Origin: JBJXFY01 sp046155815
GTDB lineage: Bacteria; Verrucomicrobiota; Verrucomicrobiia; Limisphaerales; CAIMTB01
Assembly (NCBI GenBank): GCA_046155815.1
Contig: JBJXFY010000282.1
Span: 1 to 13,431, forward strand
Direction of reading: 5' to 3'
DNA length: 13,431 nucleotides
Below the pieces are notes generated by a model. It was not told the origin of the DNA. It was given only the letters and a program-made list of their open reading frames with translations, and ran no database searches. A program made the translations under genes and the position numbers. Positions 5,154 through 12,950 of this stretch are shown one piece after another (within the stretch, counting starts at the first letter, position 1; the number at the start of each line of letters is the position of its first letter).

Positions 5154-6242
5154 ATGGAACTTTTCCACAAGATCCTCAAGACGGCCGTGCAGGGCCACGC
5201 TTCGGATATCCACATCAAGGTCGGTACGCCCGTCGTCTTCCGCATCCACCGCCAGCTCGTGCCCATCGAGGCGCCGCTGCCGACGGACGAATGGATGGAC
5301 GGCCTGATGGCGAACATGGTGCCCAAGCACGCCCGCGCCCTGCTCGAGCAGAACCGCGAGGTGGACTTCTCCTACTACGCGCCGGGCGTCGGCCGCTTCC
5401 GCACCAACCTCTTCCAGCAGCGCGGCTCGTTCTGCCTCGCGATGCGCTACGTGAAGACGGACATCCCAGGCTTCGAGGAACTGGGCCTGCTGCCCATCGT
5501 CAAAAAGATCGCCGAGTCCCCGCGCGGCATCGTGCTCGTGGCCGGCGCGACCGGCTCCGGCAAGTCCACCACGCTGGCGGCCATGATCCGCCACATCAAC
5601 CAGAGCTCGAAAAAGCACATCGTCACCCTTGAGGATCCGATCGAATACGTCTTTGAGGACGACCAGTCCGTGATCGAGCAGCGTGAGATCGGCCTCGACA
5701 CCCCCTCCTTCGCCGCGGGCCTGAAGAACGTCCTACGTCAGGACCCGGACATCATCATGATCGGTGAGATGCGGGACTCGATCAGCTTCCAGGCCGCCAT
5801 CAGTGCCGCGGACACCGGCCACCTTGTCCTGTCCACGCTGCACACCACGAACGCCTCCCAGTCCGTCAGCCGCATCCTGGACTTCTTCAAGGCCGAGGAC
5901 CGCGAGCAGGTCCGCCGCCAGCTCGTGGGCACGCTGCAATCCGTCATCTGCCAGCGCATGGTGCCCACCATCGAGGGCTCCATGACCCCGGCGCTGGAGA
6001 TCCTTGTCAGCACCTCCACTGTCCGGAAGCTCATCGAGGACAACAAGCTCGACAAGCTCTCCGCCGCCATCGAGATGGGCACGGAGGACGGGATGCAGAG
6101 CTTCAACCAGGCGCTCTTCAACCTGGTGAAGGCCCGCAAGATCACCGAGAAGGACGCGCTCTCGAAGGCCACCAATGCGCAGGCGCTCGAGATGAACTTC
6201 AAGGGAATCTTCCTCGACGAGGGTCGGCGCATCCTCGGGTAA
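5154..6242 (+). CDS. pilT: PilT/PilU-family type IV pilus retraction ATPase
   Basis: The 362-residue cytoplasmic hexameric ATPase has the family's normal length. Its N-terminal domain starts MELFHKILKTAVQGHASDIH, and the ATPase domain shows the Walker A motif GATGSGKST (131-139), the Asp box VTLEDPIEY (157-165), the Walker B region DPDIIMIGEMRD (197-208) and the His box GHLVLSTLHTT (222-232). These motors pull back type IV pili and power twitching motility. The C-terminus (GMQSFNQALF, then ALEMNFKGIFLDEGRRI) looks as much like PilU as PilT, and the exact AIRNLIRE motif of classical PilT is replaced by TVRKLIEDNK, so PilU is possible. There is no Shine-Dalgarno sequence; C-rich bases and the preceding hairpin occupy the leader. 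The PilZ-like gene upstream supports a pilus role. Confidence 0.93.
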   Translation: MELFHKILKTAVQGHASDIHIKVGTPVVFRIHRQLVPIEAPLPTDEWMDGLMANMVPKHARALLEQNREVDFSYYAPGVGRFRTNLFQQRGSFCLAMRYVKTDIPGFEELGLLPIVKKIAESPRGIVLVAGATGSGKSTTLAAMIRHINQSSKKHIVTLEDPIEYVFEDDQSVIEQREIGLDTPSFAAGLKNVLRQDPDIIMIGEMRDSISFQAAISAADTGHLVLSTLHTTNASQSVSRILDFFKAEDREQVRRQLVGTLQSVICQRMVPTIEGSMTPALEILVSTSTVRKLIEDNKLDKLSAAIEMGTEDGMQSFNQALFNLVKARKITEKDALSKATNAQALEMNFKGIFLDEGRRILG

Positions 6243-6271
6243 CTCCGGCGGCCGGTAACGGGGAGCGGGCG

Positions 6272-6324
6272 GGCCGCAACGCAGAGTTTGGCGCAGCCGC
6301 TGCGCAAATCTTGAGCTTGCGGCC
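6272..6324. terminator. Nested inverted repeat between convergent genes, possible bidirectional terminator
   Basis: The outer arms GGCCGCAA (6272-6279) and TTGCGGCC (6317-6324) are perfectly complementary. Inside them GCGCAG (6291-6296) pairs with CTGCGC (6300-6305) around CCG, extended by TTT/AAA with one bulged G. The element sits between the stops of pilT and the DUF1501 gene, where a two-way terminator is expected. There is no good T run on either strand, so a repetitive extragenic palindrome is an alternative. The rest of 6243-6406 shows nothing recognisable. Confidence 0.4.
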
Positions 6325-6406
6325 GCCACCTTCACCCCCGACGCGACGATTCCAAGGCTGCCCGGGCGGCTCCGAATCGGTGCCAAGCGGCCCTCGCCGC
6401 CGCGGC

Positions 6407-7993
6407 TCAGACGACGCCGACCTCGCCGAAGATGCGGACGCCGTCCACGCCGGACACACCGCCGCGCTCCAGGGCTTCCGCGGCGTCGCGGTAGCCGGGG
6501 ATGATGCGGCCGAGCTGCTCCGGGGTCGCGCCGAGGTGGTTGCGGATGAGCTCGCCGAGCACGGAACGGAAGTCCACGGCGCGCTTCAGGTAGCGGCCTT
6601 TCGCGCCGAACATCGAGCCGCCCATGCCGGTGACCCACGGGACGTTCTGCCCGTTCAGCGCGCCGGAAGGCGTCGCGGCGATGACGCCGGAGCCGGTCGC
6701 GTGGCGGCCGTGGCCCTTGACCGCGCCGCCGGCCACGAACATCACGCCCGCCTCGGCGTGATCCGTACCGACGTCGGAATTCTGAACCGTGGTGCGGCCG
6801 AACTCGCTCAGGGTCACGACCGTGAGTGAGTTCCAGTTGCAGCGGTCGGGATGCTTCGAGAAGTACTGGCGCAGGCCGTAGATGGCCCACGCGATGGCCC
6901 GTTGGAGGTTGGCGTGCGAGCCGGTCGCGCCGCCCTGGTTGCTGTGCGTGTCGAAGCCGTCGAGCTGCGTGCCGGCGATCATGGCGTCCGTCTTGTTCAG
7001 CACGATGGCCGCCGCCTTGAGCCGTTCGAAGAACTCGTAGTTCTGCGGTGACACGACATACCTCGCCGCCGTGCCGCCGCCGTTCTTCGCGTTGCTGGTC
7101 GGGAAGAGATGGTAGGGACGGTGCCCGTCGGTGTTGCCGGCGTCCGTGTAGGTGTTGCCGGCCTCCGAGAAGTTGAGCTGCGCGAAGATGTCGAGCGTGC
7201 CGGAGAGGTTGTCGTACTGGAGCCGAAGCAGGTCGCGGTTCTGCTTGCCGGCAAACTCCGCGCCCATCGCGGCGCGTAGGGCGGCGTCCGCCTTGGCGTT
7301 GCCCGCAGCCGTGTTCGGGATGCCGAAGAGGTTGTAGCGCGTGGGATCGCTCAGGTTGGTCATCGCCGCCTGTGAACCGCGCAGGATCAGCGGCAGCGAG
7401 GACTGGAAGGACACGCCGGTCAGCGGGGACGTGTTGGCCAGGCCCGACTCGATGATGGCCCGGTAGAAGATGCCGTCGCGGGACAGGTCGTTGTTGGGGT
7501 CGCCGTTCTCCCAGTAGTTCTGTGAGTCGAAGTGGGAGCGCGACTGGCCGGGATAGGCCACGCGGTGGATCATCGCGAGCTCGCCGGCATTGTACACGGG
7601 CGCGAGGAACTTCAGGGAGGGATGCAGCGCGCTGAAGCCGTTTCCCAGCCGGATGCCGAAGGGGTAGTCGAATGTCGCCCCCGCGGGGCCGCTCTCGGGA
7701 AAATCGGCCGGACCCGTCGCGGTGTAATCCAGGCCGGGCTGCCTGCCGATGGCGATGTCCGGGCGGATGCCGGGGCCGTAGGCGTCGTCGCCCATCGGGA
7801 TCACGGAGTTCAGCGCATCGTTGGCGCCGCGCAGGAAGATGAAGAGCAGCTTGTTGCCGTTGCGGCCGATCTGGCCGTCGGCCAGGGCGCGTCGCATGAC
7901 GAACGGCACGTCGGTGAGCGTGGCCAGCGCCGTGAGCGCGCCAAGCTTCACGGAGCGGTCGAGGAACGCGCGGCGGGAAAGGAGTGACGGCAT
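6407..7993 (-). CDS. Tat-exported DUF1501 family protein
   Basis: The 528-residue protein begins with a twin-arginine signal, SRRAFLDRS (6-14), followed by a hydrophobic stretch to about residue 38. The DUF1501 landmarks follow: FIFLRGANDALNSVIP (51-66), DGFDTHSNQ (345-353), LSEFGRT (395-401) and GTDHAEAG (409-416). The family belongs to the alkaline phosphatase/sulfatase-like fold and keeps Asp and His residues at the expected metal-site positions, but its reaction is not known. It starts 23 bases after the DUF1800 gene on the same strand; the two families are regularly paired in Planctomycetota, Verrucomicrobiota and some proteobacteria. Export folded through the Tat system suggests a bound cofactor or metal. 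No Shine-Dalgarno is seen; a pyrimidine-rich stretch precedes the ATG. Confidence 0.93.
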   Translation of the reverse strand: MPSLLSRRAFLDRSVKLGALTALATLTDVPFVMRRALADGQIGRNGNKLLFIFLRGANDALNSVIPMGDDAYGPGIRPDIAIGRQPGLDYTATGPADFPESGPAGATFDYPFGIRLGNGFSALHPSLKFLAPVYNAGELAMIHRVAYPGQSRSHFDSQNYWENGDPNNDLSRDGIFYRAIIESGLANTSPLTGVSFQSSLPLILRGSQAAMTNLSDPTRYNLFGIPNTAAGNAKADAALRAAMGAEFAGKQNRDLLRLQYDNLSGTLDIFAQLNFSEAGNTYTDAGNTDGHRPYHLFPTSNAKNGGGTAARYVVSPQNYEFFERLKAAAIVLNKTDAMIAGTQLDGFDTHSNQGGATGSHANLQRAIAWAIYGLRQYFSKHPDRCNWNSLTVVTLSEFGRTTVQNSDVGTDHAEAGVMFVAGGAVKGHGRHATGSGVIAATPSGALNGQNVPWVTGMGGSMFGAKGRYLKRAVDFRSVLGELIRNHLGATPEQLGRIIPGYRDAAEALERGGVSGVDGVRIFGEVGVV

Positions 7994-8016
7994 GGCGGGA
8001 GGGAGTGAGCGGCGGC

Positions 8017-10503
8017 CTACTGTTCGTGGAAGCGCGGAAGCGTGAGCAGCATCGCCACCGCGCCGCGCAGGCGGACCTCGTAGGCGGACGGGCTGCCGGT
8101 TTCCGGCAGGTTGGCGAACGGCGACGCCGTCGTGCCGTTGTCGGCGGTGTCGAGGAAGCTCCGCGTGATCTCGCGGTACGCTGCGAGGTTCGCCCGGCCT
8201 TCGGTCGGGAAGAGCAGGTTGACCAGGTAAGCGGCCACCGCGGCGGAGTTTTTCCGGTCCGCCGCAGGCAGCTTGGCGCGGATCAGGGCCACGGGATCAA
8301 TGCGGTTCCCGCCCAGCTCCTCGGCCTCCGGCTGCGTGTAGCTGTCGGGCATGGCAAGCGCCTGCACGAAGCGGAGACGCTCGGCCAGCGTGCCGGCGCT
8401 GATCCACGCGGGGCCGGTCTCGGGGAAACCGTCCGGCTCGGCGCGGTTGAAGAGGTCCATGTTGCCGGCCCGACGCGTGAGCGGGCGGAGCGAGTAGCCG
8501 TCCGTGGCGGCGGTGGGCAGGCTGTTGGTGGCCTGGCTGAGGAAGGCGCGGACGGCGCTCGCCCCAAACTCGAAGGGCGTCTTGACCTTGTGCTGGGCGG
8601 CGGCGCGGCTGCGGAACAGCTCCGAGTCGAGGATGGTGCGCAGCACCGGGCGGAGCTGGCCCTTGGGTGCAGCCGAGTCCCAGGCGTCCATGCAGGACTT
8701 CACCAGCGCGGCTTCGGGAGTGAGTTCGGCCGCCGCATAGTCATAGACACCATGACGGAACTCGTCATGCACCAGCAGTCGGCAAAGCTTCACGCTGATG
8801 AACTCCTGGGTGAAGGGCTGGTTCGCCAGGTTCTCGAGCATCTGGTAGCCCTCGACGATGCCGTTGGTGCCGGTGCGGCCGGCCAAGACCAGGCTGTACG
8901 GCTTGCCGGCGTACTTCGGTCCAAGGCGCGCGGGATAGACCTTGGAACCGGTGCGCTGCCCGGCGTCATTGTGGGTGAAGAACAGGTACTTGGCGGCGGT
9001 GTTGTGACGGCTGGAACGGAAGGTCCAGCGCCATTGGCCGAGGTAGTCGTCCACAAACTCCGGCGGATTGTTGGTCACGCCGGGCCGGAGGACCGTGCTG
9101 CTGCTGGCGAAGACGTTGTTGACGTCGTTCGGGGCAACGTAGCGCACGGTCCAGCCGGTCCAGATGCGGGACAGTTCCTCGATGTCATGCTGGTCGTAGC
9201 CGTTGTCCACGCCGAAGGTAAAGAGCTCGAACAGTTCGCGGGCGTAGTTCTCGTTGGCGATGTTGCCGCCATCGCCGCGGCTGCCGACGGTGTCGAGGTA
9301 GAGGATCATCGCGGGGCTTTCCGCACTGATCCGGAGAAGGTCGTGGAAGGTGACCTGCGGGTTGAGCAGCGCCTGCCGCCACCGCTGCAGTTCATGGTAC
9401 TCCCAGTGGGTGGCCTGCCGCTGCTCTTCGTCGCCCCCGTCATAGAAGCCGTCGAAATAATCCACGGACTTGGAATGCTGGGTGACGAAGTGATTGTCGA
9501 AGAACTGAAGGAGCACCTCGAGCAGCTGGCGCTTCGAATACACGGCGTTGAGCGAGTGCCACGCCCGCAGGTCGCGCAGCAGGCCGCGGCGTTCCTCCAG
9601 GCCGTCCCGCAGCGTGCCCACCGTGGCCGCGATGCCGCTGCCGGACAGCCGTGCGGTCGGCGCGGCCCCGCCGCCGGGGGCGGGCTTCCACCAGAAGCTG
9701 AGCGCATAGGTCCGGGAGGCGGACAGCGCCGGGGTGATCTCCTGCACGATGGCCGAGGAGCGGCTCTCCCCCGCCTCCGACGCGACGAGGCGCAGGGAGG
9801 AATTTCCGCTCTTCCTCTCCGCCGTGGTGACGGTCGAGCCGAGATGATTCGAGGCCACCTGCCAGTCGGCCGGGGTCAGCGGAAGTTCGAAGTCGCCGTT
9901 GCGCAGCAGGTTCGCTCCCTGCGCGGGCACGGTGCCCGTCACGAGGCGGAGGTCGTCCAAGTATCCTTCCCCACGGGACGTGAGGTAGACGTACAGGCTC
10001 GAGCTGGAGCCAGTGCCGGTGGCGGTCACGAACTGCCAGCCGTTCGTCGCCGTGGTGCGGTTGTGCGGCAGGTCTTCGGCGATGCCTTCCGGAGCGAGCT
10101 GCTCGGCGATGTAGGCGTCGGCCCCGATGGCGGCCACGCGTTCCAGTTCATCGGGCGTCGGGCCGTAGGCGAGGCGGTTAAGCAGGTGGCCGGCGAGGAA
10201 CCGGTTGGCATCCATCGGCACGGCCTCGAGCCGAAGGAAGCCCGCGTCGCCTCCCGCGGCCGGCGAGCCGAGGTCGAACTGGGTTCCGTCCACGTTGGTC
10301 GCCAGCACCGAGTACGGTCCTGGCACAGCGCCGGCACCGAGCAGCTTGTAGGCATCCGCCGAGGGGTACGGCGTGCCGTAGAGGCGCAGCTGGCCGTTGG
10401 TGAGCGCGATGTTGGCCGACGGCGCCGCTTCGGCGGCCCGGACGCCCCGGGGCCCGACGGCGAGGAGGGAAAGCGCAGCGAGGAACAGGGGGGCGTAACG
10501 CAT
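8017..10503 (-). CDS. Secreted DUF1800 family protein with inserted carbohydrate-binding-like domain
   Basis: The 828-residue protein starts with a Sec signal peptide (about 1-23, ending VRAA). A short beta-rich N-terminal segment (31-95, ending GFLRLEAVP) resembles the Ig-like pieces common in verrucomicrobial secreted proteins. DUF1800 begins at AGHLLNRLAYGPTPDELERV (104-123). It is then interrupted by about 130 residues (155-290) with the look of a CBM4/9-like jelly roll: NLLRNGDFELP (198-208), GNSSLRLV and YALSFWWKP. DUF1800 resumes with LLRDLRAWHSL, then NENYARELFELFTFG (417-431), DIEELSRIWTGW and ISVKLCRLLV. The function of DUF1800 is unknown. It is the first gene of an operon with the DUF1501 protein and has its own promoter. 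Being 828 residues, it is longer than usual for the family, as the extra domains explain. Confidence 0.9.
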   Translation of the reverse strand: MRYAPLFLAALSLLAVGPRGVRAAEAAPSANIALTNGQLRLYGTPYPSADAYKLLGAGAVPGPYSVLATNVDGTQFDLGSPAAGGDAGFLRLEAVPMDANRFLAGHLLNRLAYGPTPDELERVAAIGADAYIAEQLAPEGIAEDLPHNRTTATNGWQFVTATGTGSSSSLYVYLTSRGEGYLDDLRLVTGTVPAQGANLLRNGDFELPLTPADWQVASNHLGSTVTTAERKSGNSSLRLVASEAGESRSSAIVQEITPALSASRTYALSFWWKPAPGGGAAPTARLSGSGIAATVGTLRDGLEERRGLLRDLRAWHSLNAVYSKRQLLEVLLQFFDNHFVTQHSKSVDYFDGFYDGGDEEQRQATHWEYHELQRWRQALLNPQVTFHDLLRISAESPAMILYLDTVGSRGDGGNIANENYARELFELFTFGVDNGYDQHDIEELSRIWTGWTVRYVAPNDVNNVFASSSTVLRPGVTNNPPEFVDDYLGQWRWTFRSSRHNTAAKYLFFTHNDAGQRTGSKVYPARLGPKYAGKPYSLVLAGRTGTNGIVEGYQMLENLANQPFTQEFISVKLCRLLVHDEFRHGVYDYAAAELTPEAALVKSCMDAWDSAAPKGQLRPVLRTILDSELFRSRAAAQHKVKTPFEFGASAVRAFLSQATNSLPTAATDGYSLRPLTRRAGNMDLFNRAEPDGFPETGPAWISAGTLAERLRFVQALAMPDSYTQPEAEELGGNRIDPVALIRAKLPAADRKNSAAVAAYLVNLLFPTEGRANLAAYREITRSFLDTADNGTTASPFANLPETGSPSAYEVRLRGAVAMLLTLPRFHEQ

Positions 10504-10533
10504 GGGATGAGGCGTCAGGACGGCGTCTGCGGG

Positions 10534-10562
10534 AGGCTAGCACGACCCTCCGCAAACGTAAA
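10534..10562 (-). promoter_or_regulatory. Promoter of the DUF1800-DUF1501 operon
   Basis: On the minus strand TTTACG (10562-10557), a 17-base spacer and TAGCCT (10539-10534) preceded by TGC form an extended -10 promoter. The predicted start near 10527 leaves a leader of about 24 bases with no ribosome site before ATG at 10503. The -35 overlaps the T tail of the upstream terminator. Confidence 0.6.
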
Positions 10563-10595
10563 AGACATGACAGCGGCGTCATCTCCAGCCGCTGC
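10557..10595 (-). terminator. Intrinsic terminator of the nfeD-floA operon
   Basis: On the minus strand GCAGCGGC (10595-10588) pairs with GCCGCTGT (10577-10570), with seven Watson-Crick pairs and one G-U around a 10-base loop. CATGTCTTTTA follows (tail down to about 10559). It begins four bases after the stop codon of the last operon gene. Confidence 0.65.
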
Positions 10596-10599
10596 GGGA

Positions 10600-11319
10600 T
10601 CAAGGCTCGAGCGCCTTGGGCGGGCCGATGACGATGCTCGCAATCACCGCGTCCCGCGCCGTCCGGAGGTCGCGCCACCGCGCCGCCGACCCCGGCGCGG
10701 CCAGCGGGCTCGCGCCCGCTCCAGCGACCGGCTGCGCCTGGAGGCTGGCAGCGGCGCTCATCTGTCGGGACACCCGGTCATGGATCCCGGCGGCCCGCGC
10801 AAAGGCCGCGTCGGCGGCGGAGAAGTTCCCGGCGGTCCCGACCCGCTGCTGGGCCTGCGCCTCGCTGGCCGCGGCTCGCTGCCCGGCGGCGCGCGATTCG
10901 TCCATCCGTGCCAGCACCGTTTCGGGGGCGGGCAGTGCCTCATAGCCGGGTTCGATTTCGTGGCCGGGCGAGGTCTCACCCCAGGCTTCCGGGACCGGCT
11001 CGGCGGCCCGCCGGGTCACGACGGGCGGAAGCGGCGGCGGTTCGGAAGGTGCGGGCGGCTCCCCGCCGAGCATCCGGCGAAGCTCGGCCTCCCAGTCGCC
11101 TTCCGCGGGCAGGCGGCGGGTTTCGGCGGGGGGAGGCTGGGGCTGGCGCTGCGGTGATCCACCGGGCAACTCGCCGCCATCCCACGCTTCCCGCCACGGG
11201 CCGGCTTCCGGCGGTGCCTCGGCCTCGTGCTTCGACTTCCGCGCCTTCTGGATGCCCTGCACGATCGCGGTGATCACGAAGATCACCAACGCGGCCACTA
11301 CCTGCCAGATGTCATCCAT
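10600..11319 (-). CDS. Unrecognised single-pass membrane protein encoded with FloA and NfeD
   Basis: The 239-residue protein has one N-terminal membrane segment (about 6-24, VVAALVIFVITAIVQGI), followed by a basic stretch KARKSK, so the bulk is probably cytoplasmic. Residues 33-135 are rich in Pro, Glu and Ala and look disordered. Residues 135-190 are Ala/Gln/Arg-rich and probably helical. The C-terminus (214-239) has an amphipathic segment RWRDLRTARDAVIASIVIG followed by PPKAL. It resembles, from memory, the tail of other small proteins next to flotillin genes, but I cannot name a family. It starts 17 bases after the floA stop and ends at a terminator, so it is the last gene of nfeD-floA. 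A role as a FloA partner or membrane-domain factor is inferred from position only. Confidence 0.8.
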   Translation of the reverse strand: MDDIWQVVAALVIFVITAIVQGIQKARKSKHEAEAPPEAGPWREAWDGGELPGGSPQRQPQPPPAETRRLPAEGDWEAELRRMLGGEPPAPSEPPPLPPVVTRRAAEPVPEAWGETSPGHEIEPGYEALPAPETVLARMDESRAAGQRAAASEAQAQQRVGTAGNFSAADAAFARAAGIHDRVSRQMSAAASLQAQPVAGAGASPLAAPGSAARWRDLRTARDAVIASIVIGPPKALEP

Positions 11320-11336
11320 GACGGGGCGCGAGCGGG

Positions 11337-12362
11337 TTAGGAAGTCCGCGCCCCGGCGACGCCGGCATCCTTGCCGGCGATGGCGTCCCGCATGCCGGTG
11401 TCGGACTGCACGTTCTTCATCTTGTAATAGTCCATGACGCCGAGGTTGCCGGAGCGGAAGGCCTCGGCCATGGCAAGCGGCACCTGCGCCTCGGCCTCGA
11501 CGACGCGGGCCCGCATCTCGGCGACACGGGCGACCATCTCCTGCTCGGTGGCGACGGCGGCGGCGCGGCGGACTTCGGCCTGGGCCTGGGCGATGAGCTT
11601 GTTGGCCTCGGCCTGCTCGGCCTGGAGCTTCGCGCCCACGTTCTCGCCCACGTCCACGTCCGCGATGTCAATCGAGAGGATTTCGAAGGCGGTGTTCGCG
11701 TCGAGCGCCTTGTCGAGGACGGTCTTCGAGATGCGGTCGGGGTTCTCCAGCACGGTCTTGTAGCTGTCCGACGAGCCGATGGTGGTGACGATGCCCTCGC
11801 CGACACGGGCGATGATGGTCTCCTCCATCGCGCCGCCGACGAAGCGGTCGAGCGCAGTGCGGACGGTGACACGGGCCTTGGCCTTGACCACGATGCCGTC
11901 GCGGGCGACGCCATCGATGGTGGTGCGGCCGGAGGCGGGGTTGGGGCAGTCAATGACCTTGGGGTTGACCGAGGTCTTCACGGCCTCGAGCACGGTGCGG
12001 CCGGTTCCCTTGGTGGCGAGGTCAATGGCGCAGGCGCGGTCGAACTCGAGGTGGATGGCGGCCTTGCGCGCGGCGATGAGGGCCTGTGCGACCATGACAA
12101 TGTTGCCGCCGGCGAGATGGTGCGTGGAAAGGTCGTCAATGGAGATGTTGAGGCCGGACTTCACGGCGGTGATGCGGGTGTCCACGACCTGGCCGACAGG
12201 CAGGCTGCGCAGGCGCAGCGAGATCATTTCCATGAAGCCGACCGGGGCGCCGGACGACCAGGCGCGGACCCAGATGGCGCCGAAATTGAGCAGGAGGATC
12301 AGCAGGACGAGGCCGATGAGGCCCGCGAAGACCAGCCCGACGATGGTGAGGATGTCGCTCAT
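11337..12362 (-). CDS. floA: Flotillin-like protein FloA
   Basis: The 341-residue protein has an N-terminal membrane hairpin (about 5-33), then the SPFH-like FloA/YqfA core. The family sequence is clear: THHLAGGNIVMV (80-91), ALIAARKAAIHLEFDRA (94-110), GIVVKAKARVTVR (156-168), ETIIARVGEGIVTTIGSS (181-198) and FEILSIDIADVDVGENVGA (226-244). A long Ala/Glu/Gln coiled-coil stretch (248-300) ends in SGNLGVMDYYKMKN (304-317). FloA oligomerises at the inner membrane and organises fluid or raft-like membrane domains. Small insertions (KGTG near 118 and NPASGRTTID near 141) make it slightly longer than the Bacillus protein. It follows nfeD by 61 bases, the usual yqeZ-yqfA order. A tandem repeat, not a ribosome site, precedes the ATG. 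Confidence 0.96.
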   Translation of the reverse strand: MSDILTIVGLVFAGLIGLVLLILLLNFGAIWVRAWSSGAPVGFMEMISLRLRSLPVGQVVDTRITAVKSGLNISIDDLSTHHLAGGNIVMVAQALIAARKAAIHLEFDRACAIDLATKGTGRTVLEAVKTSVNPKVIDCPNPASGRTTIDGVARDGIVVKAKARVTVRTALDRFVGGAMEETIIARVGEGIVTTIGSSDSYKTVLENPDRISKTVLDKALDANTAFEILSIDIADVDVGENVGAKLQAEQAEANKLIAQAQAEVRRAAAVATEQEMVARVAEMRARVVEAEAQVPLAMAEAFRSGNLGVMDYYKMKNVQSDTGMRDAIAGKDAGVAGARTS

Positions 12363-12387
12363 GAGTGAGTGGGTTGAGTGAGTGGGG
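12362..12387. repeat. Two tandem 13-bp repeats in the floA leader
   Basis: TGAGTGAGTGGGT (12362-12374) is followed at once by TGAGTGAGTGGGG (12375-12387), 12 of 13 bases identical, with a partial third GTGAGT after it. On the floA-coding strand this is a C/A/T-rich ACTCACTC leader ending at the start codon. It occupies the place where a ribosome site would be. Confidence 0.75.
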
Positions 12388-12423
12388 GTGAGTTTGCCAA
12401 ATTGTGGGGAATGAACCGGCAGG

Positions 12424-12885
12424 TCAGGCGGGCACGGGCCGGACCACGACGCGCAGGCCCTCGACGGCGATGACGCGCACCGGCGTGCCCTTGTCCACCA
12501 GCCCGCCCTCGGTCACCACGTCCACCCGCTGGCCGTCAATCAGCGCGGTGCCCGAAGGCCGCAGCACCGTGAAGGCCACGCCATCGCGGGCCAGCAGCTC
12601 GCGCCGCGTGGTGCCCAGCTCGCCGACCCGGCCAGCGGAGATGAACCGCCGCGCCATCCGGCTGCGGGGGAAGTACGTCATCCAGACCAAGCCGCCCGCG
12701 ATGAGGAGCAGGCCGGTGACGAGCAGGGTGACGTTGCCGCCCGCCACGCCCAGCTCGCGGTAGCTCACCGCCACGCCGATCACGAGCAGGACGAAACCCA
12801 GCATCCCCGCGATCAGTCCGGGAAGCACGGTTTCCAGCCCGATGAGGATGAATCCCGCGAGGAGCAGGATTATCACGGTCGTCAT
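12424..12885 (-). CDS. Short NfeD-like membrane protein
   Basis: The 153-residue protein has three hydrophobic segments (about 2-22, 23-41 and 52-71), then a soluble C-terminal OB-fold NfeD domain (about 82-150): GRVGELGTTRRELLARDGVAF's motif at 86-105, SGTALIDGQRVDVVTEG (111-127), and GTPVRVIAVEG (133-143). It lacks the ClpP-like serine protease domain of long NfeD proteins, so it is the short form that partners flotillins. In Bacillus the NfeD-like YqeZ and FloA are encoded together and act on membrane domains. The ATG at 12885 begins directly before the first membrane segment; a longer open frame upstream would cross the divergent ceramidase-like gene and is not used. It is the first gene of nfeD-floA-unknown. 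Confidence 0.9.
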   Translation of the reverse strand: MTTVIILLLAGFILIGLETVLPGLIAGMLGFVLLVIGVAVSYRELGVAGGNVTLLVTGLLLIAGGLVWMTYFPRSRMARRFISAGRVGELGTTRRELLARDGVAFTVLRPSGTALIDGQRVDVVTEGGLVDKGTPVRVIAVEGLRVVVRPVPA

Positions 12886-12950
12886 GAGTCCCGGGAAGAT
12901 GGAAGCCGGAGGGCCAAGAGCAAGCCGCACCGGCGGCCTCCCGTGGCGGC

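Noticed and set aside
7984..11157. A 1057-codon open frame on the plus strand
   Set aside because: It lies antisense to the DUF1501, DUF1800 and floA-partner genes, its translation is Gly/Arg/Val-rich with no domain, and long antisense frames are expected at this GC content.
12362..12393. CRISPR-like repeats
   Set aside because: The units are only 13 bp, directly adjacent and without spacers.
12886..12930. Promoter for nfeD (TTGCTC and a CATCTT-like -10 on the minus strand)
   Set aside because: The match to consensus is too poor to list.
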